Assembly (NCBI GenBank): GCA_963776055.1
Contig: CAVZLD010000011.1
Coordinates: 186,001-250,000, forward strand
Direction of reading: 5' to 3'
From: CAVZLD01 sp963776055
GTDB lineage: Bacteria > Planctomycetota > Planctomycetia > Pirellulales > Pirellulaceae
DNA length: 64,000 bases
A model generated the notes under the pieces. That model searched no databases. It was not told the DNA's origin and saw only the letters and a program-made list of their open reading frames with translations. Both the position numbers and the translations under genes were made by a program. Shown piece after piece: positions 49,061 to 59,513 of the stretch. Positions within the stretch are counted from its first letter, which is position 1; every line of letters starts with the position of its first letter.

Positions 49061-49750
49061 ATGCGACGTTTCGTAATCTCGGTGGTCCTGCTCGTGTTGT
49101 GTGCCAATCCCGGGCTAAACTCGCTGGCCGGCGATTTGCCGGACGGTTTTACGTATCTCGAGGATGTTGTCCCGGATATTCAGCTGGAGATACGCTACCA
49201 TTCGCAGGACAATTTTATCGGGCAGCGAATCGACGGTTATGCCGCGCCGAAATGCATTATCACCAAAGACGCGGCGAACGCACTGAAAAAAGTGCAAGAC
49301 GAACTGAAGGCATTCGGATTGGGACTGAAGGTCTACGACGCTTACCGGCCACAACGCGCAGTAGCACATTTTGTACGGTGGGCCCAGAATCTTGACGACA
49401 CCAGCATGAAGTCCGCGTATTACCCGAATGTCGAGAAACAGAACCTGTTTCGCGAAGGTTACATTGCCCAACGCTCGTCCCATTCACGCGGTAGCGCAGT
49501 GGATCTGACGATTGTAGCACTCGACGCGGAAGCATCGCAGGAGTTGGACATGGGAAGTCCGTGGGATTTTTTTGGACCGCGATCGTGGTTTGGCAGCTTG
49601 TCTGTGTCGCCGTCGCAACGTGCCCATCGTATGCTTCTGCAGACACTGATGATCCGGCACGGTTTCGAGCCGCTGCCCGAGGAATGGTGGCATTTCAAGC
49701 TAAAGGATGAACCCTTTCCCGATCAGTATTTCGATTTTGTCGTCGAATAG
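49061..49750 (+). CDS. vanX: Exported D-alanyl-D-alanine dipeptidase (VanX/M15D-type)
   Basis: About 229 residues with a Sec signal (FVISVVLLVLCANPGLNSLAG). The zinc site is the SxHxxGxAxD motif, SSHSRGSAVDLT, plus EWWHF; VYDAYRPQRAV precedes them as in VanX and DdpX. It splits D-Ala-D-Ala or related D-dipeptides. With a signal peptide it would act outside the cytoplasm, as in peptide salvage rather than vancomycin resistance. GAGGT lies eight bases before the ATG at 49061. No van ligase or D-lactate genes are near. It converges with a GH29 remnant whose homology stops about 50 bases beyond this gene. Confidence 0.9.
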   Translation: MRRFVISVVLLVLCANPGLNSLAGDLPDGFTYLEDVVPDIQLEIRYHSQDNFIGQRIDGYAAPKCIITKDAANALKKVQDELKAFGLGLKVYDAYRPQRAVAHFVRWAQNLDDTSMKSAYYPNVEKQNLFREGYIAQRSSHSRGSAVDLTIVALDAEASQELDMGSPWDFFGPRSWFGSLSVSPSQRAHRMLLQTLMIRHGFEPLPEEWWHFKLKDEPFPDQYFDFVVE

Positions 49751-49802
49751 TGGCGAGAAGCCATTTCCGAACCGTTCTTCGAGAGGCGTGAGTCTCCTGC
49801 TT

Positions 49803-50186
49803 CTCTTTGTATACCGCCATCAAGCGCGGCGGGAGTCCCACTTCCCGGCCTTGCCACGACGGAATGATGTCTCTCCAGCCGCTTGTGGAGGGATGACCGA
49901 AGTGCGAGAGGTGATGTTGATACTGGCCGCGAGGATTGCTCTGCACGTACATATGTTTGGCATACCAATCACCGGCCATCGGCACAGCCTGTGGCCCCCA
50001 ATGCGACCAGATGCCAAATTTGGCGTCACGGATCCACTCCGGACACACGTAGTGGGTCAGCGAATCCATGGTGGGCTCGAACGGACCGCTGGCGATCGGC
50101 TCCTGGGGCAATTCGGCAGCCGAGAGAGTCACGCTGAAAGATACGAACAGCCCTGCGGCGATCGATTTGTAGTGCCTGGCGCTCAC
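49803..50186 (-). pseudogene. GH29 alpha-L-fucosidase, N-terminal remnant
   Basis: The GTG at 50186 has GAGGAG six bases upstream and opens a signal peptide (IAAGLFVSFSVTLSAAE). The start of a GH29 fucosidase follows: EWIRDAKFGIWSHWGPQAVP, DWYAKHMYVQ and HFGHPSTSGWRDIIPSW. Homology continues, with probably one extra base, to LMAVYKE near 49803 and then stops. GH29 enzymes normally have about 450 residues, so the nucleophile and three quarters of the barrel are missing. The gene starts ten bases after the SGNH hydrolase stop and was evidently part of that transcript. Confidence 0.75.
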
Positions 50187-50195
50187 AACATCTCC

Positions 50196-51462
50196 TCATT
50201 TGGGCTTGATCACCAATGTATAGCGGACCGGCTTGACAGCTGCTTTTGCTTTGGCGTGAGCCTCATTGTCTACGTCGATCATTTCGCGGCGCAGCGTTTC
50301 CAGTGCCGACTGGACTTCCGGATCTTCGGCCAGTGGTCCTCGGAGCTGACGAAAGTTCGTGATGAACCCCTTAATCATCGTTGTTTCGATCGCCTGCTTA
50401 CGACCGACTTCGTCCATCACCTGATGGAACGGCTGAACAAAGGGATTTTCAATGAATTCGTCCGCCAGGTTGATTCCCGTGCTTAACTGTTCCTTGCGAA
50501 AGGACTTCGTTGTCGACCCAAAGGTTACGTCGGCCTGCGCGGTGGAAAGACCGTTTACCTTCAATAGAAACCGGTTCAGATCTTGATTGAACGGCGCGTA
50601 GGGCAAAATGCTGGCGGTTCCATTGGGATCTTTCTCTCCGCCAAAGAAGCAGAACGGATATCGAGTGCTTTCGATTTGCACTGTTCCGTCCTTGCTGCTT
50701 AACACTTTGTGGCCGTCGGTGGCCATGGCTTCGTCCGTGGCCAGATCGACTGTCACGGTTCCAATGTCACCGTCAAGTCCCAGTGATTTCAGAAATGCAT
50801 ACGCCATCAACAAGTGCCCGTTGGGACCCGGATGAACACCATCGTTGCCCGCCACGGGATACTCCTCGCCAAGATCAGACTTAGCGGCAACCATCGCCTT
50901 CTTCATCGCGCCAAAAACATCGGCATAAGGCAAAGCGTGTTCTTTGGCAAGCTGTGCGGCAATCTGCCCGAGATGTTCCAGGTTGTCGTTATAGACCTGA
51001 TCGAAGTCGGGGTTGTTGCGATTCCAAGTAAAGCTGTCGACGACACCCGGCGAGCCAACCACCACGGTCAGCGCCCGCCTGCACCATTCGATCGATGATT
51101 CGCCGCATTCCGTCTTCGTACGTTTTGCCAATCTGCTCGTCGTAAGCACGATAGGAGCCATCGTTCATTCCATAGCATGTCGTCACGACGTCCGGTTCCC
51201 ACGGCACCAGGTCGTTCTCCATCCGATTGGCAAACCCGGGGGCTCGCTCGCCACCCCAGCCAAATTGGAACGTCTGGATGTCCAAATCGGGACAGCAGGC
51301 AAGCAGATAGGTCTCAATGAACTTGCTGTAAAGCTTCTGTTCGGTGATCGAGTCACCGATAATCGCCAAGCGGTCACCTTCTTCAAGGACAGTCTTCTCG
51401 GCGGAGGCGATCGCGGACAGCGCGATCAACAACACAGGCAGGTACGCGAAATTGCGGTGCAT
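50196..51462 (-). CDS. Exported SGNH/GDSL hydrolase (one frameshift)
   Basis: Two overlapping frames: 51462 to about 51070 carries the signal (LPVLLIALSAIASAE), block I GDSITEQ, block II FGWGGERAPGF and block III CYGMNDGSY; about 51070 to 50196 continues with VVVGSPGVVD and the Asp-His block DGVHPGPNGH. The shift lies near 51070. About 420 residues in total, so a C-terminal region of some 200 residues follows the SGNH core. Members with this architecture act as carbohydrate esterases or unknown hydrolases. Neighbours: a DUF1080 gene 93 bases upstream and the GH29 remnant downstream. Confidence 0.83.
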
Positions 51463-51555
51463 GATGGGCTTTCTGTGCAGAAGGGAGGATGACAATCGGT
51501 GAGATGCATGATTGCGAGTGCGAAATGTCTCGAGCCGGACGTTCCGTGTTCTCGA

Positions 51556-52185
51556 TCAATCCGCCAGCGGCATGACTAGCACCTTGCGAACGCTGACTTT
51601 GCTGTTGGGGTCATGATGCTGGAGGGCGAAGTATCCCTCTTTGAATGTCAGCGCAAAGTCGAGGTATTCATACAGTTCGTGACCGTCGATCCCAATCTTG
51701 ATTCGGGTTACTTTGCGGCCGCGCCACACATCATCGCGGACCTCAAGGTCGTACGTGAACCATGTATCGGGCTTGACATGCTGCTCATAGACGTGGCAGA
51801 AACCATACAGTGACCCGGTCCGAATCGGGTCCGTGTGCGTACTGTCGATCTGAGCCTCGTAGCCATCGGAGAACCCGGGGCGGGCTGTGGTGCGAAAGTA
51901 AAGCCCGGAGTTGCCGCCGTCGTTGATCATGATCTCTGCTCGACAACGAAAGTTCTTGTACGGTCCGTGGGTGCTGACCAACATCGAAGCTGGCCCCGAG
52001 CCACTCAGCACTCCATCCTGGACTTCCCAGACACTTCTGTCATTCCCCACCCTTTCCCAGCCCTCCATCGTCTTACCATCAAACAACGAAATCCATGCCG
52101 CCTCTTCGGCAACGGCAGTTGTCGCCACAGACAGAACAAACAACGCCGCAAAGCGGAGGCGCGAGTGAGAAGCAGAGAGGTACAT
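51556..52185 (-). CDS. Exported DUF1080 (3-keto-disaccharide hydrolase family) protein
   Basis: About 209 residues. A signal peptide (FAALFVLSVATTAVAEE) precedes a concanavalin-like beta-sandwich: WISLFDGKTMEGWERVG, WEVQDGVLSGSG, NSGLYFRTTARPGF, GYEAQID and IDGHELYEYLD, ending FALQHHDPNSKVSVRKVLV. Members cleave 3-keto-glycosides or bind glycans, often alongside exported Gfo/Idh/MocA proteins that make the 3-keto sugars. AGGAG lies seven bases before the ATG at 52185. First gene of a group with the SGNH hydrolase and the GH29 remnant. Confidence 0.9.
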   Translation of the reverse strand: MYLSASHSRLRFAALFVLSVATTAVAEEAAWISLFDGKTMEGWERVGNDRSVWEVQDGVLSGSGPASMLVSTHGPYKNFRCRAEIMINDGGNSGLYFRTTARPGFSDGYEAQIDSTHTDPIRTGSLYGFCHVYEQHVKPDTWFTYDLEVRDDVWRGRKVTRIKIGIDGHELYEYLDFALTFKEGYFALQHHDPNSKVSVRKVLVMPLAD

Positions 52186-52519
52186 GCGTCAACTCCTGAA
52201 TCATGGTAGGGCCAAGCCGGTGGTCGGGTTCACGGAACGGAGCGAAACGGAGCACGGTCGCCGCCTTCGGTGACTTTACCAATCCTGGCCGCGAAAGCAA
52301 TGTGACACGAGCATTACAGGACGACGTTTTTCCTAGACGGGTGGAGCTTCTGCTGAGCCCGATCCTGCCGAGATCCCAGATTGGAGGAGTCTCGCTCTGC
52401 CGATTGGCAAACGCCTACCACGCTTCGCTGAACATCTATCCCGCGGTGCTGCAATTCTGGTAGAGTTTAGGCCCGTCCTGGTGAAGGGCAGGCGGAGGCA
52501 AAGAACAGCGGGCGACGTG
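52186..52519. other. Divergent gap without recognised features
   Basis: About 330 bases separate the DUF1080 gene from the DUF1704 gene, which read outward. No coding frame, repeat or clear promoter was identified. Confidence 0.5.
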
Positions 52520-53774
52520 ATGAATCAACGACAGCAGGCGAGCCAGAACGAGGAGATCTCCGAGGATCTAATCGAAGAAGTCTGCACTGCACTCACCAGG
52601 AACCAACCGGTGCGCCGCAATCTGCCCGGTGGGGGTGTGATCAACATAGATCGGCTGCTGCCTTTTCTTTGTGTTTACCGCCGCAACGCGCGGCGTCTCG
52701 ATGCCGGAACCCGCACATTCGTCAATGGAGAGGCAGCGTATCTGAATGCTCCCGGTGATGTGCCAGTCCGCCGCGGGCTTCGTCGACTGGTTCACCGAGT
52801 TGCCGAAACCGCGGCCAACCAGTTTGGCGCGTTCCTGATCGTAGAAATCTGGTCCGCTGCGGACGTTGCCGTGTCGGCCGTGACCGAACCTGGCAAAAGG
52901 CCAGCGGACTTTGCCTACTCTGAAGTTCCGCATCCACGAGTACTCGTCCCATCGTTCGACCAAAACCGTGGACGCCATGCGGTTCTCGCTGCAGACGATC
53001 TCGCTGCACGGCCAGCGGGCGGCGGTCGATATCGTGCCCCAGAGACGCGTTGGTCCGCCCGGATCGCATGTGCTGTTGTCACTGGCTGACTGTCGCCGGA
53101 TCAATTGTCACGTGATTGGATTGGAGGTCTTACCGGTCTATCGCGATGGAGAGGACGGGGATGTTTTCCCCGACGTGTTACGCCGGTTGCATCGCGGAAT
53201 TGGCAAGGGACTGAAAAGAGCTTTTTTTGCGTTCGCACTGCACCGGACGAATGTTCGCCCACAGCATTTTTATGCTCTCGGGCGCCGAACGGTGCCCAAG
53301 CTCGTCTGGGAGGTTGATCGTCATTTATCCGAGGTGGCCGACCGGTTCAATCTGTTATGGCAGGTGACGCCCATCAACGCTGAGTCCGCTTGGCAGGAAT
53401 TCCTCGAGAGCGGCTGCCAGCAGGAACCCGCCTTTCAGTACCGCCCCCTGAGTGTTGATCCTCTGCTGCTGAAACGCCAGCTGAATTCGATCGCGACGGA
53501 ACGCTTGGCGGACGCTACGCTTTCGCATCTCTTTCGGCAGACACAAGACGAATTGGACCGGCTGATCACGATGCTTGCTGACATCGGTACGCCGCGTTTT
53601 CTGCCAGGAAGCCTGCAAGTGTTCGGCAACGTCGAGCCGTCGCTGTTGGATCTTGCGCAGGAGTTGCTCAGCCAGCTATCGTGCGCCGATCAGCAGAATC
53701 ATGCGCAGTTGGTGGAACCGCCGCGCCTTTGCCCGTCAGGCAACGCGACGACTGCTGGCTTGCCAGCGTCCTAG
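52520..53774 (+). pseudogene. DUF1704 (QEGLA-motif) protein, frameshifted and 3'-truncated
   Basis: The first part (52520 to about 52897) shows the family opening PVRRNLPGGGVINIDRLLPFL and FVNGEAAYLNAP. After a shift in an A4 run at 52895-52898 the second frame continues from TLPTLKFRIHEY to LSHLFRQTQDELDRLITMLA and GTPRFLPGSLQVFGNVEP. It ends at 53774 at about the point where other members enter the region with the HExxxH metal site; that catalytic third is absent and an unrelated tail (LCPSGNATTAGLPAS) closes the frame. The glutathione-synthase-like gene follows after 57 bases, an association common for this family. Probably inactive unless the truncation is an assembly fault. Confidence 0.7.
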
Positions 53775-53831
53775 ATCTCGTCGCATCCGTAAGAAATTCC
53801 CGTAACGTTTAATCAACCAGAAGGGTGATCC

Positions 53832-54875
53832 ATGAAGATCGGATTTATTGTTAACGACGTGATGACCGAAGAACCCAGTTTCACGACAACACGACTGGCG
53901 CACGAAGCCCACAAACAAGGCCACGAGCCCTACCTCATGGGTGTCGGCGACCTGGCGTATGATCCTGATGAGTTCATTCGTGCACGGACGCGTTCGGTGC
54001 CGGCCAAGAAATACAGTTCCCAGGCGACGTTCTTGCGAGACCTGCAAGGTGAAAAGGGAGTACGACAGCGGATCACCGTGGATGAACTGGACGTGCTCAT
54101 GCTCCGTAATGTCCCATCGGACGATTACATCACACGCCCCTGGGCCTCCGGCACCGGTTCCGAATTCGGGCGGATCGCTATGCGTCATGGAGTGGTCGTG
54201 GTGAACGATCCCAACGGTTTGGCAAAGGCTTCGACGAAGATGTACTTCCAGCTATTCCCCGAGGAAGTGCGCCCCCGTACACTCATTACTCGCGACCGCG
54301 AAGAAATCAGAGCGTTTGCCAAGCAGGAGGGGCGCTGTGTCCTGAAACCGCTGCAAGGTTCTGGCGGGGCGAGTGTGTTTCTGGTCCATCAAAGTGATAT
54401 TCCCAACTTAAATCAAATGATCGATGCGGTCAGCCGTGACGGTTTTGTCATCTGCCAGCAATACCTGCCGGCCGCCGAAGAAGGTGACATGCGACTGTTC
54501 GTCATGAATGGACGGCCATTGCAGGTGAAAGGCAAGTACGCGGCATTCCGGCGTTTGCGGTCCGGCGGGGACATGCGCAGCAATATTCACGCCGGTGGCA
54601 AGCTGGCACCGGCCGAAGTGACGGAAAAGGACTTGAAGATTGCGGAAATCGTGCGGCCCAAACTGGTCCAGGACGGCATGTTCCTGGTGGGCCTCGACAT
54701 CGTAGGCGACAAACTGATGGAGATTAACGTCTTCAGCCCCGGCGGCCTCGGTAGCGCGCAGAAGTTCACCAAGATCAATTTCAACAGGTACGTGATTAAC
54801 GCCCTTGAACGCAAGGTCAACTACATGCGGTATTACAACGGCAACTTCGATAACGTGGACTTGTGTACATTGTGA
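53832..54875 (+). CDS. Glutathione synthase/RimK-like ATP-grasp enzyme
   Basis: About 347 residues, intact. ATP-grasp landmarks: VVVNDPNGLAKASTKMYFQ, VLKPLQGSGGASVFL, the LPAAEEGDMRLFVMNGRP lid region, and the metal-binding end FLVGLDIVGDKLMEINVFSPGG. The layout matches the glutathione synthetase ATP-grasp family and joins an amino group to a carboxyl group with ATP hydrolysis in the cytoplasm. No gamma-glutamylcysteine ligase is near, so the product may not be glutathione; planctomycete copies often sit next to DUF1704, as here. AAGGGTGATCC precedes the ATG at 53832. Confidence 0.87.
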   Translation: MKIGFIVNDVMTEEPSFTTTRLAHEAHKQGHEPYLMGVGDLAYDPDEFIRARTRSVPAKKYSSQATFLRDLQGEKGVRQRITVDELDVLMLRNVPSDDYITRPWASGTGSEFGRIAMRHGVVVVNDPNGLAKASTKMYFQLFPEEVRPRTLITRDREEIRAFAKQEGRCVLKPLQGSGGASVFLVHQSDIPNLNQMIDAVSRDGFVICQQYLPAAEEGDMRLFVMNGRPLQVKGKYAAFRRLRSGGDMRSNIHAGGKLAPAEVTEKDLKIAEIVRPKLVQDGMFLVGLDIVGDKLMEINVFSPGGLGSAQKFTKINFNRYVINALERKVNYMRYYNGNFDNVDLCTL

Positions 54876-54896
54876 AGAAGAAAGTGAATTGCACCC

Positions 54897-56146
54897 ATGA
54901 AATGGCAGAATCTGTGCGCTGTGTTCTTACCTTGCCTGCTGCTGGGCTTGTTCTGCTTGCCCGGTCCCCTGGAAGCCGAGAATTGGCCTAACTGGCGTGG
55001 GCCAAGGTCCGATGGAACGAGCTTGGAAGTAGGGCGTTCCGAAAGAATGGGATGTCGCCAATGCAATTTGGAAGACGGCCGTCCCAGGAGTGGGGCACGC
55101 CTCGCCCATCGTCTGGGACGACCGAATCTACACGGCGACGGCCGTCCCCGAGAAATTGGATCGGATGTTGTTGTGTTTCGATCGCGCTACGGGCAAACTA
55201 CTCTGGCAGCAGGTCGTCGCGCATGGACCGCTCGAGAAGATCAATCGCGAAAACAGCTACGCCTCCGGGACCCCCGCCACGGACGGTACACGCGTCTATG
55301 CCAACTTCCGAGTCGGCGATAACATCGTAGTGGCGGCGCACGATCCGGTCGACGGAAAGCAATTGTGGCGAGTCCAGCCGGGAACACACAAGGGAGAATG
55401 GGGGTTCAGCAACGAACCGGTGCTGTTCGCCGATAAAGTCATCGTCGATGGGGATAGCAAAGGCGATTCCTTCTTGATCGCACTCGGCCGCGACGACGGA
55501 CGGACACTCTGGCGAGTCAATCGAACACAGAGAGGCATCAGTTACAGCGCCCCGCTAATCCGCGAAATGGCGGGGCGAATGCAGTTAGTCCAATGCGGCG
55601 ACCGCTGCGTAACCAGCTTTGATCCCGAGACAGGGCAGCCACTGTGGACCGTGGATGGGCCTTCACAGGAATTTGTAGCCACGCCGGTGTACAGCGAGAA
55701 GGCGAATCTCGTGTTCATCAGCAGCAGTTGGCCCAAACGCCATTTACTGGCGATCCGACCGGACGGAACTGGCAATGTTACCGACACGCACGTGGCTTGG
55801 CGCGAAGACCGAGGCGCACCCGTATGTGCCGTCCATGATTGTGGCCGGCGATTATCTGCTCGGCATCAATAACAGTGGCAACGCCTACTGCTACGGAGCC
55901 GCCACGGGCAAGGTGTACTGGCGAGAGAAGCTCGGAAAACACCACGCCTCTCCGGTATTGATCGAGGGGCTCGTCTATTTCATTAACGACGACGGTCAAG
56001 TCAACGTGATCCAACCTCGTCCGGAATTCAAACGCGTGGCGAGATTCGAGATGGGCGAGCCGTGTTATGCCTCCCCCGCTGTCAGCGACGGGCAGGTGTT
56101 TCTGCGCGGGTTCGACCACCTGTTTTGCATCGGCACGCGAAAGTAG
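54897..56146 (+). CDS. Exported PQQ-like beta-propeller protein (two frameshifts)
   Basis: A signal (VFLPCLLLGLFCLPGPLEAE) precedes NWPNWRGPRSDGTS; the frame shifts near 55025. The second frame gives the blades VWKTAVPGVGHASPIVW, DRATGKLLW, DPVDGKQLW and DPETGQPLW up to about 55800. A third frame ends with AATGKVYWREKLGKHHASP to 56146. About 415 residues, an eight-bladed fold like the propeller at 30.7 kb but distinct from it. No PQQ ligands are recognisable. It starts 22 bases after the ATP-grasp gene and may be cotranscribed with it, though its product is exported. Confidence 0.82.
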
Positions 56147-56214
56147 TTGGTCGGCAGCACCAAGGACGGCTTGACCGACGACCGGCGTTTCCCTCGAAAC
56201 TGCCGAGATGCGAC

Positions 56215-59200
56215 CTATTCGCGGTCCAGCGCGCCGGCCGCTCCGCCATCGCCTGCGCGTGGGCGACCGGTGAAGTCATCGAGGAATGGCCCCCGAAACT
56301 GCCAGTCGTAAAGCTCATCAATCGTCGTCTGCGCTTCGGCCAGCGTGCCACGAGCGATCCGCAGAAAATCGATCGCCCCGCTTAGGTGGTGACCTTGCGG
56401 CGTACCGCCCACATACAGGTCGGCCGAATTGGCCAGTGAGACACGCGCGTCGATTCCAGTTCCGCTAGAATCTCGTTCGCCGTCGATATAGATCGCAAAG
56501 GTTCCCGCCAGACGATCGGCCTCGGCCATCACGTGATGCCACTGGCCGTCGTTAACGATCCCGCGGCTGGCCAGGATTTTCGTTTCGCCCAGGGACTTTG
56601 TGGCCAGGACGACGCTGCCCCTCTTGTTCACATGCAGCGAGTACCCGGTCTCATCCTGTTTCTGGATCAGCACCGCGTCGGTTTCGGCAAGCTCCGTCTG
56701 GAAGTACACCTCGATCAGGAAGTTGGAGGTGTGGATCTCCGGGTTGCGCAGCTCCGCGCCACTGACGAGCGGTGGTTCGTCGCCTCGATCGCCTTGCATC
56801 GTGACGGTGCGGCTGGATGTCCTCGTTGGAGATGATTGCGTACTGTTTCTCGCCATCGAAGTGCAGGGCACCGGCCGTCCAATTCTCCAGCGGGCCGTCC
56901 TGATAATCCGCCAAGGTGATGTTGACGCCTCGAAGCGGGTACGTGGGGAACCGGTAATAGTCGTCCCGCGTCGTATAGTACGGCGACATGCACCAGTGCT
57001 CGTCCAGAATCCGTGTGGGGTCTGCCGGGATGGGTGTGAAGTTCCATTCGCCGACCGTTGCGTAGAGACTCCACGGCACGAAGACTCTTGCACCGAAACC
57101 GCGCGCTGCCGAATGGGTGGATGGCCGGAAATCGTGAGCGGCCGGGTCGCGCAGCGGCGAGGTATCGGCCATCACGCCGACACTGGCAGCCAGTGGCTGA
57201 TAGCCTTCCAAGGCCTCGCGGAACGACACGAGCGACTCGTGCCAGCGGCCCGAAGGTTCGAAGACGCCAAAGCTCTCTCCCACATCGTAGAAAACGTTCC
57301 GCGCGTAGGCGTTCGTTTCCATCGCATATTCGTCGCGGCGGGGTCCCGCATCGGCCTCGTTGCCCGCCGCGGCAGTGCGAGCCGGATCGGCATCGCGGAA
57401 GACACGCAGTCCCATATTCTGCCACACGTTGCCCAGGAACTTGACGCGGCCAGCTTGAGGTGCCTGCCGCCGCGAGCCGCGCACGAAGTTGTAGAGCGTG
57501 TTGTTAAAAAACGTGTTCTGATAACTAATGATTTGTTGGAAGGCCGACGTATTCGCGAGCCTTCCCGACGGGCCCGCGGACTTTCCCCAGGCGATGTTGT
57601 TGAAGTAGTAATTCTTGAAGGCCCCGTCCAAGTAATACGCATGGCCAAAACGGTCTTCCGTGTCAGGGCTCAACACGTGATCCCAATTACGGTAGCCACC
57701 GGGGTTGCCCGAGATGTTGCAATAGACGTAGGCGGGTCCTCCTTGCCAAGTCTCGATGCCGCCAAAGTCATCCACGTTCAGCAGCGTATCCACGGCCTTG
57801 TTGTGATGGATCAGGATGCGAGTGAAGGGGCGGTCCGTTGCTGCGCGGTTCTGCTTTGCCCCGTGGACGTCGATGCCCTGGGCACAGACACGGTCGAACA
57901 CATTGCCAGCCACCTCGACCGTCCGGGCATAGTTCACCACCAGGGCCCCGCCTTGGCCGAACAGATCGGGGCGGATGCCGATTCGATCGAACTTGTTCCG
58001 CATGACTTGTACATCGTTGAGCCGGCCGATCGGAGGCTTCAGCGTGTTGTAGACCGTGCCGTCCTCCAGGCTCACCGCTCCGTCGTCGTTCTCGACAAAC
58101 AAGTTGTCGCTTACAGCCACCTTGTCGATCACGTCCTGCGGGTCCATGGCTTTCACGCGAACACCCCGGTGGACATGCTCAAACACACAGTGAGCGACCT
58201 CGATGTCGGTTCCGCTGCCCAGCAGACGCACGCAAGCCGGGTTCCACGTCGATACTCTCTTGAGAAACCCAGTAAGGGGCGGCGGTCAGGTTCCAGTAGG
58301 TATTCGGAAAGCGAAATGTGAGCCCCCGAACGCGTACGTGGTTCATCCTCGGCTATCGATCATGCGAATGCGTTTCGCCACCTCGACCCGGACATGATTC
58401 GGATCCTGGTCGCCGGGCAGGCGAAGGTACAGGCGGCCCCCGCTCCCGTTCTTGTCGAACCAGAACTCGCCAGGACTGTCTAGGTACTGGGGTTTGTCTT
58501 CCAGGTAGTAGCGGCAGCCGCGGATGATCTTGTAGGACGGTCCGCCGCCCCATTGGCCAGGAAAAGTCAGCGATCCCTGCTCGCGATCCACCGCCAGGAC
58601 CCGGGCCGGAAACGGGCTGCCCATTACCCAACCCTTGGTGGTCCAGACAATCGCGCCCTCGTAGTAATCCTGCGGCATGTCGGTGTTGATATGTTCCGGG
58701 TCAAACGCCAGATGGCGGCGTTGCCCGTTCCGCGTTGCGTAGTTATCAAAGGGCTTATTGGGGTTTTTCCACGTCCACCACTGGCTCTTGATATCATCGG
58801 GATCGGTAATCGTCCAGTTGGGTGTGCGGGCCAGGGGGATACGTGTCACGGCGCCGTCCATGTCCAGCATCCAGACCTTACGCGGCGCCCAGTCCAGGTC
58901 CACGTACCAAACCTCGTCCGAGTCGGGGATCACCGAGTTGTCGGCGCCCTTCTTCCAATCTGTTACCGCCTCCGAGCCGCAAAGTACGGCCGGCCCTTGC
59001 CCCCAAGTCGGATCCCGCGTCAAGATGATCGGTGCCGTCGCCGTGCCCGATTCACTGGCATTCAGTTCCCCGCGATAATCGACGCCCTGCCTGAAGACGT
59101 ATGTCTGCACGCCTTCGCAGGCCTTGGCCTTGCCGCTGGCTTGCGGATCCCAGGGGTGGTGCTTCCACGGAGTCTGCTTCGAGAGGCCATCCTGGGCATC

Positions 59201-59433
59201 GTTGCCGGAAGCGAAGTCGATATAGCGGACCGATTCGCCCGGCCAGGAATTCGAACGGTTTCGGCGCCCACTGCAGATCACCGGTCGGCAAGACTCTTCG
59301 CGTGCGGCTCCTGCCAGGACCATCGAGCCTCGTCCTGCGCATTCACAGCGCTCTGCGCTGTGGCGAGAAGAACCAGAATGGCAACACAGGGCGTTCGTTC
59401 ATTCCGAGTGGTCATCTTCATCGGAGTCCTCAT
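56215..59433 (-). CDS. Secreted right-handed beta-helix protein with LamG-like C-terminal domain (four or more frameshifts)
   Basis: The ATG at 59433 has GAGG upstream and opens a signal (VAILVLLATAQSAVNAQDE). Shifts near 59290 and 59230 lead into YIDFASGNDAQDGLSKQTPW, the usual start of planctomycete beta-helix proteins. Shifts near 58340 and 58260 connect this to the helix coils (VAHCVFEHVHRGVRV, VSDNLFVENDDGAVSLEDG, NHKAV-type turns). A shift near 56830 opens a concanavalin/LamG-like domain (FLIEVYFQTELAETDAVLIQKQ, GQWHHVMAEADRLAGTFAIY, ADLYVGG). Total about 1070 residues. The helix suggests a polysaccharide lyase or a carbohydrate-binding role, but no catalytic residues can be assigned. 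Confidence 0.8.
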
Positions 59434-59513
59434 CGTGCCATCCTCGGCGTTGGCGGGATAGCTTGTTTTCGGAGGTGCGTAAGGAAAGGTTGACATTCTG
59501 AAGTGCGGCTTGG

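Noticed and set aside
48829..49107. 92-codon minus-strand open frame between oxidoreductase and dipeptidase
   Set aside because: No ribosome site or recognisable composition, and it overlaps the start of the dipeptidase gene.
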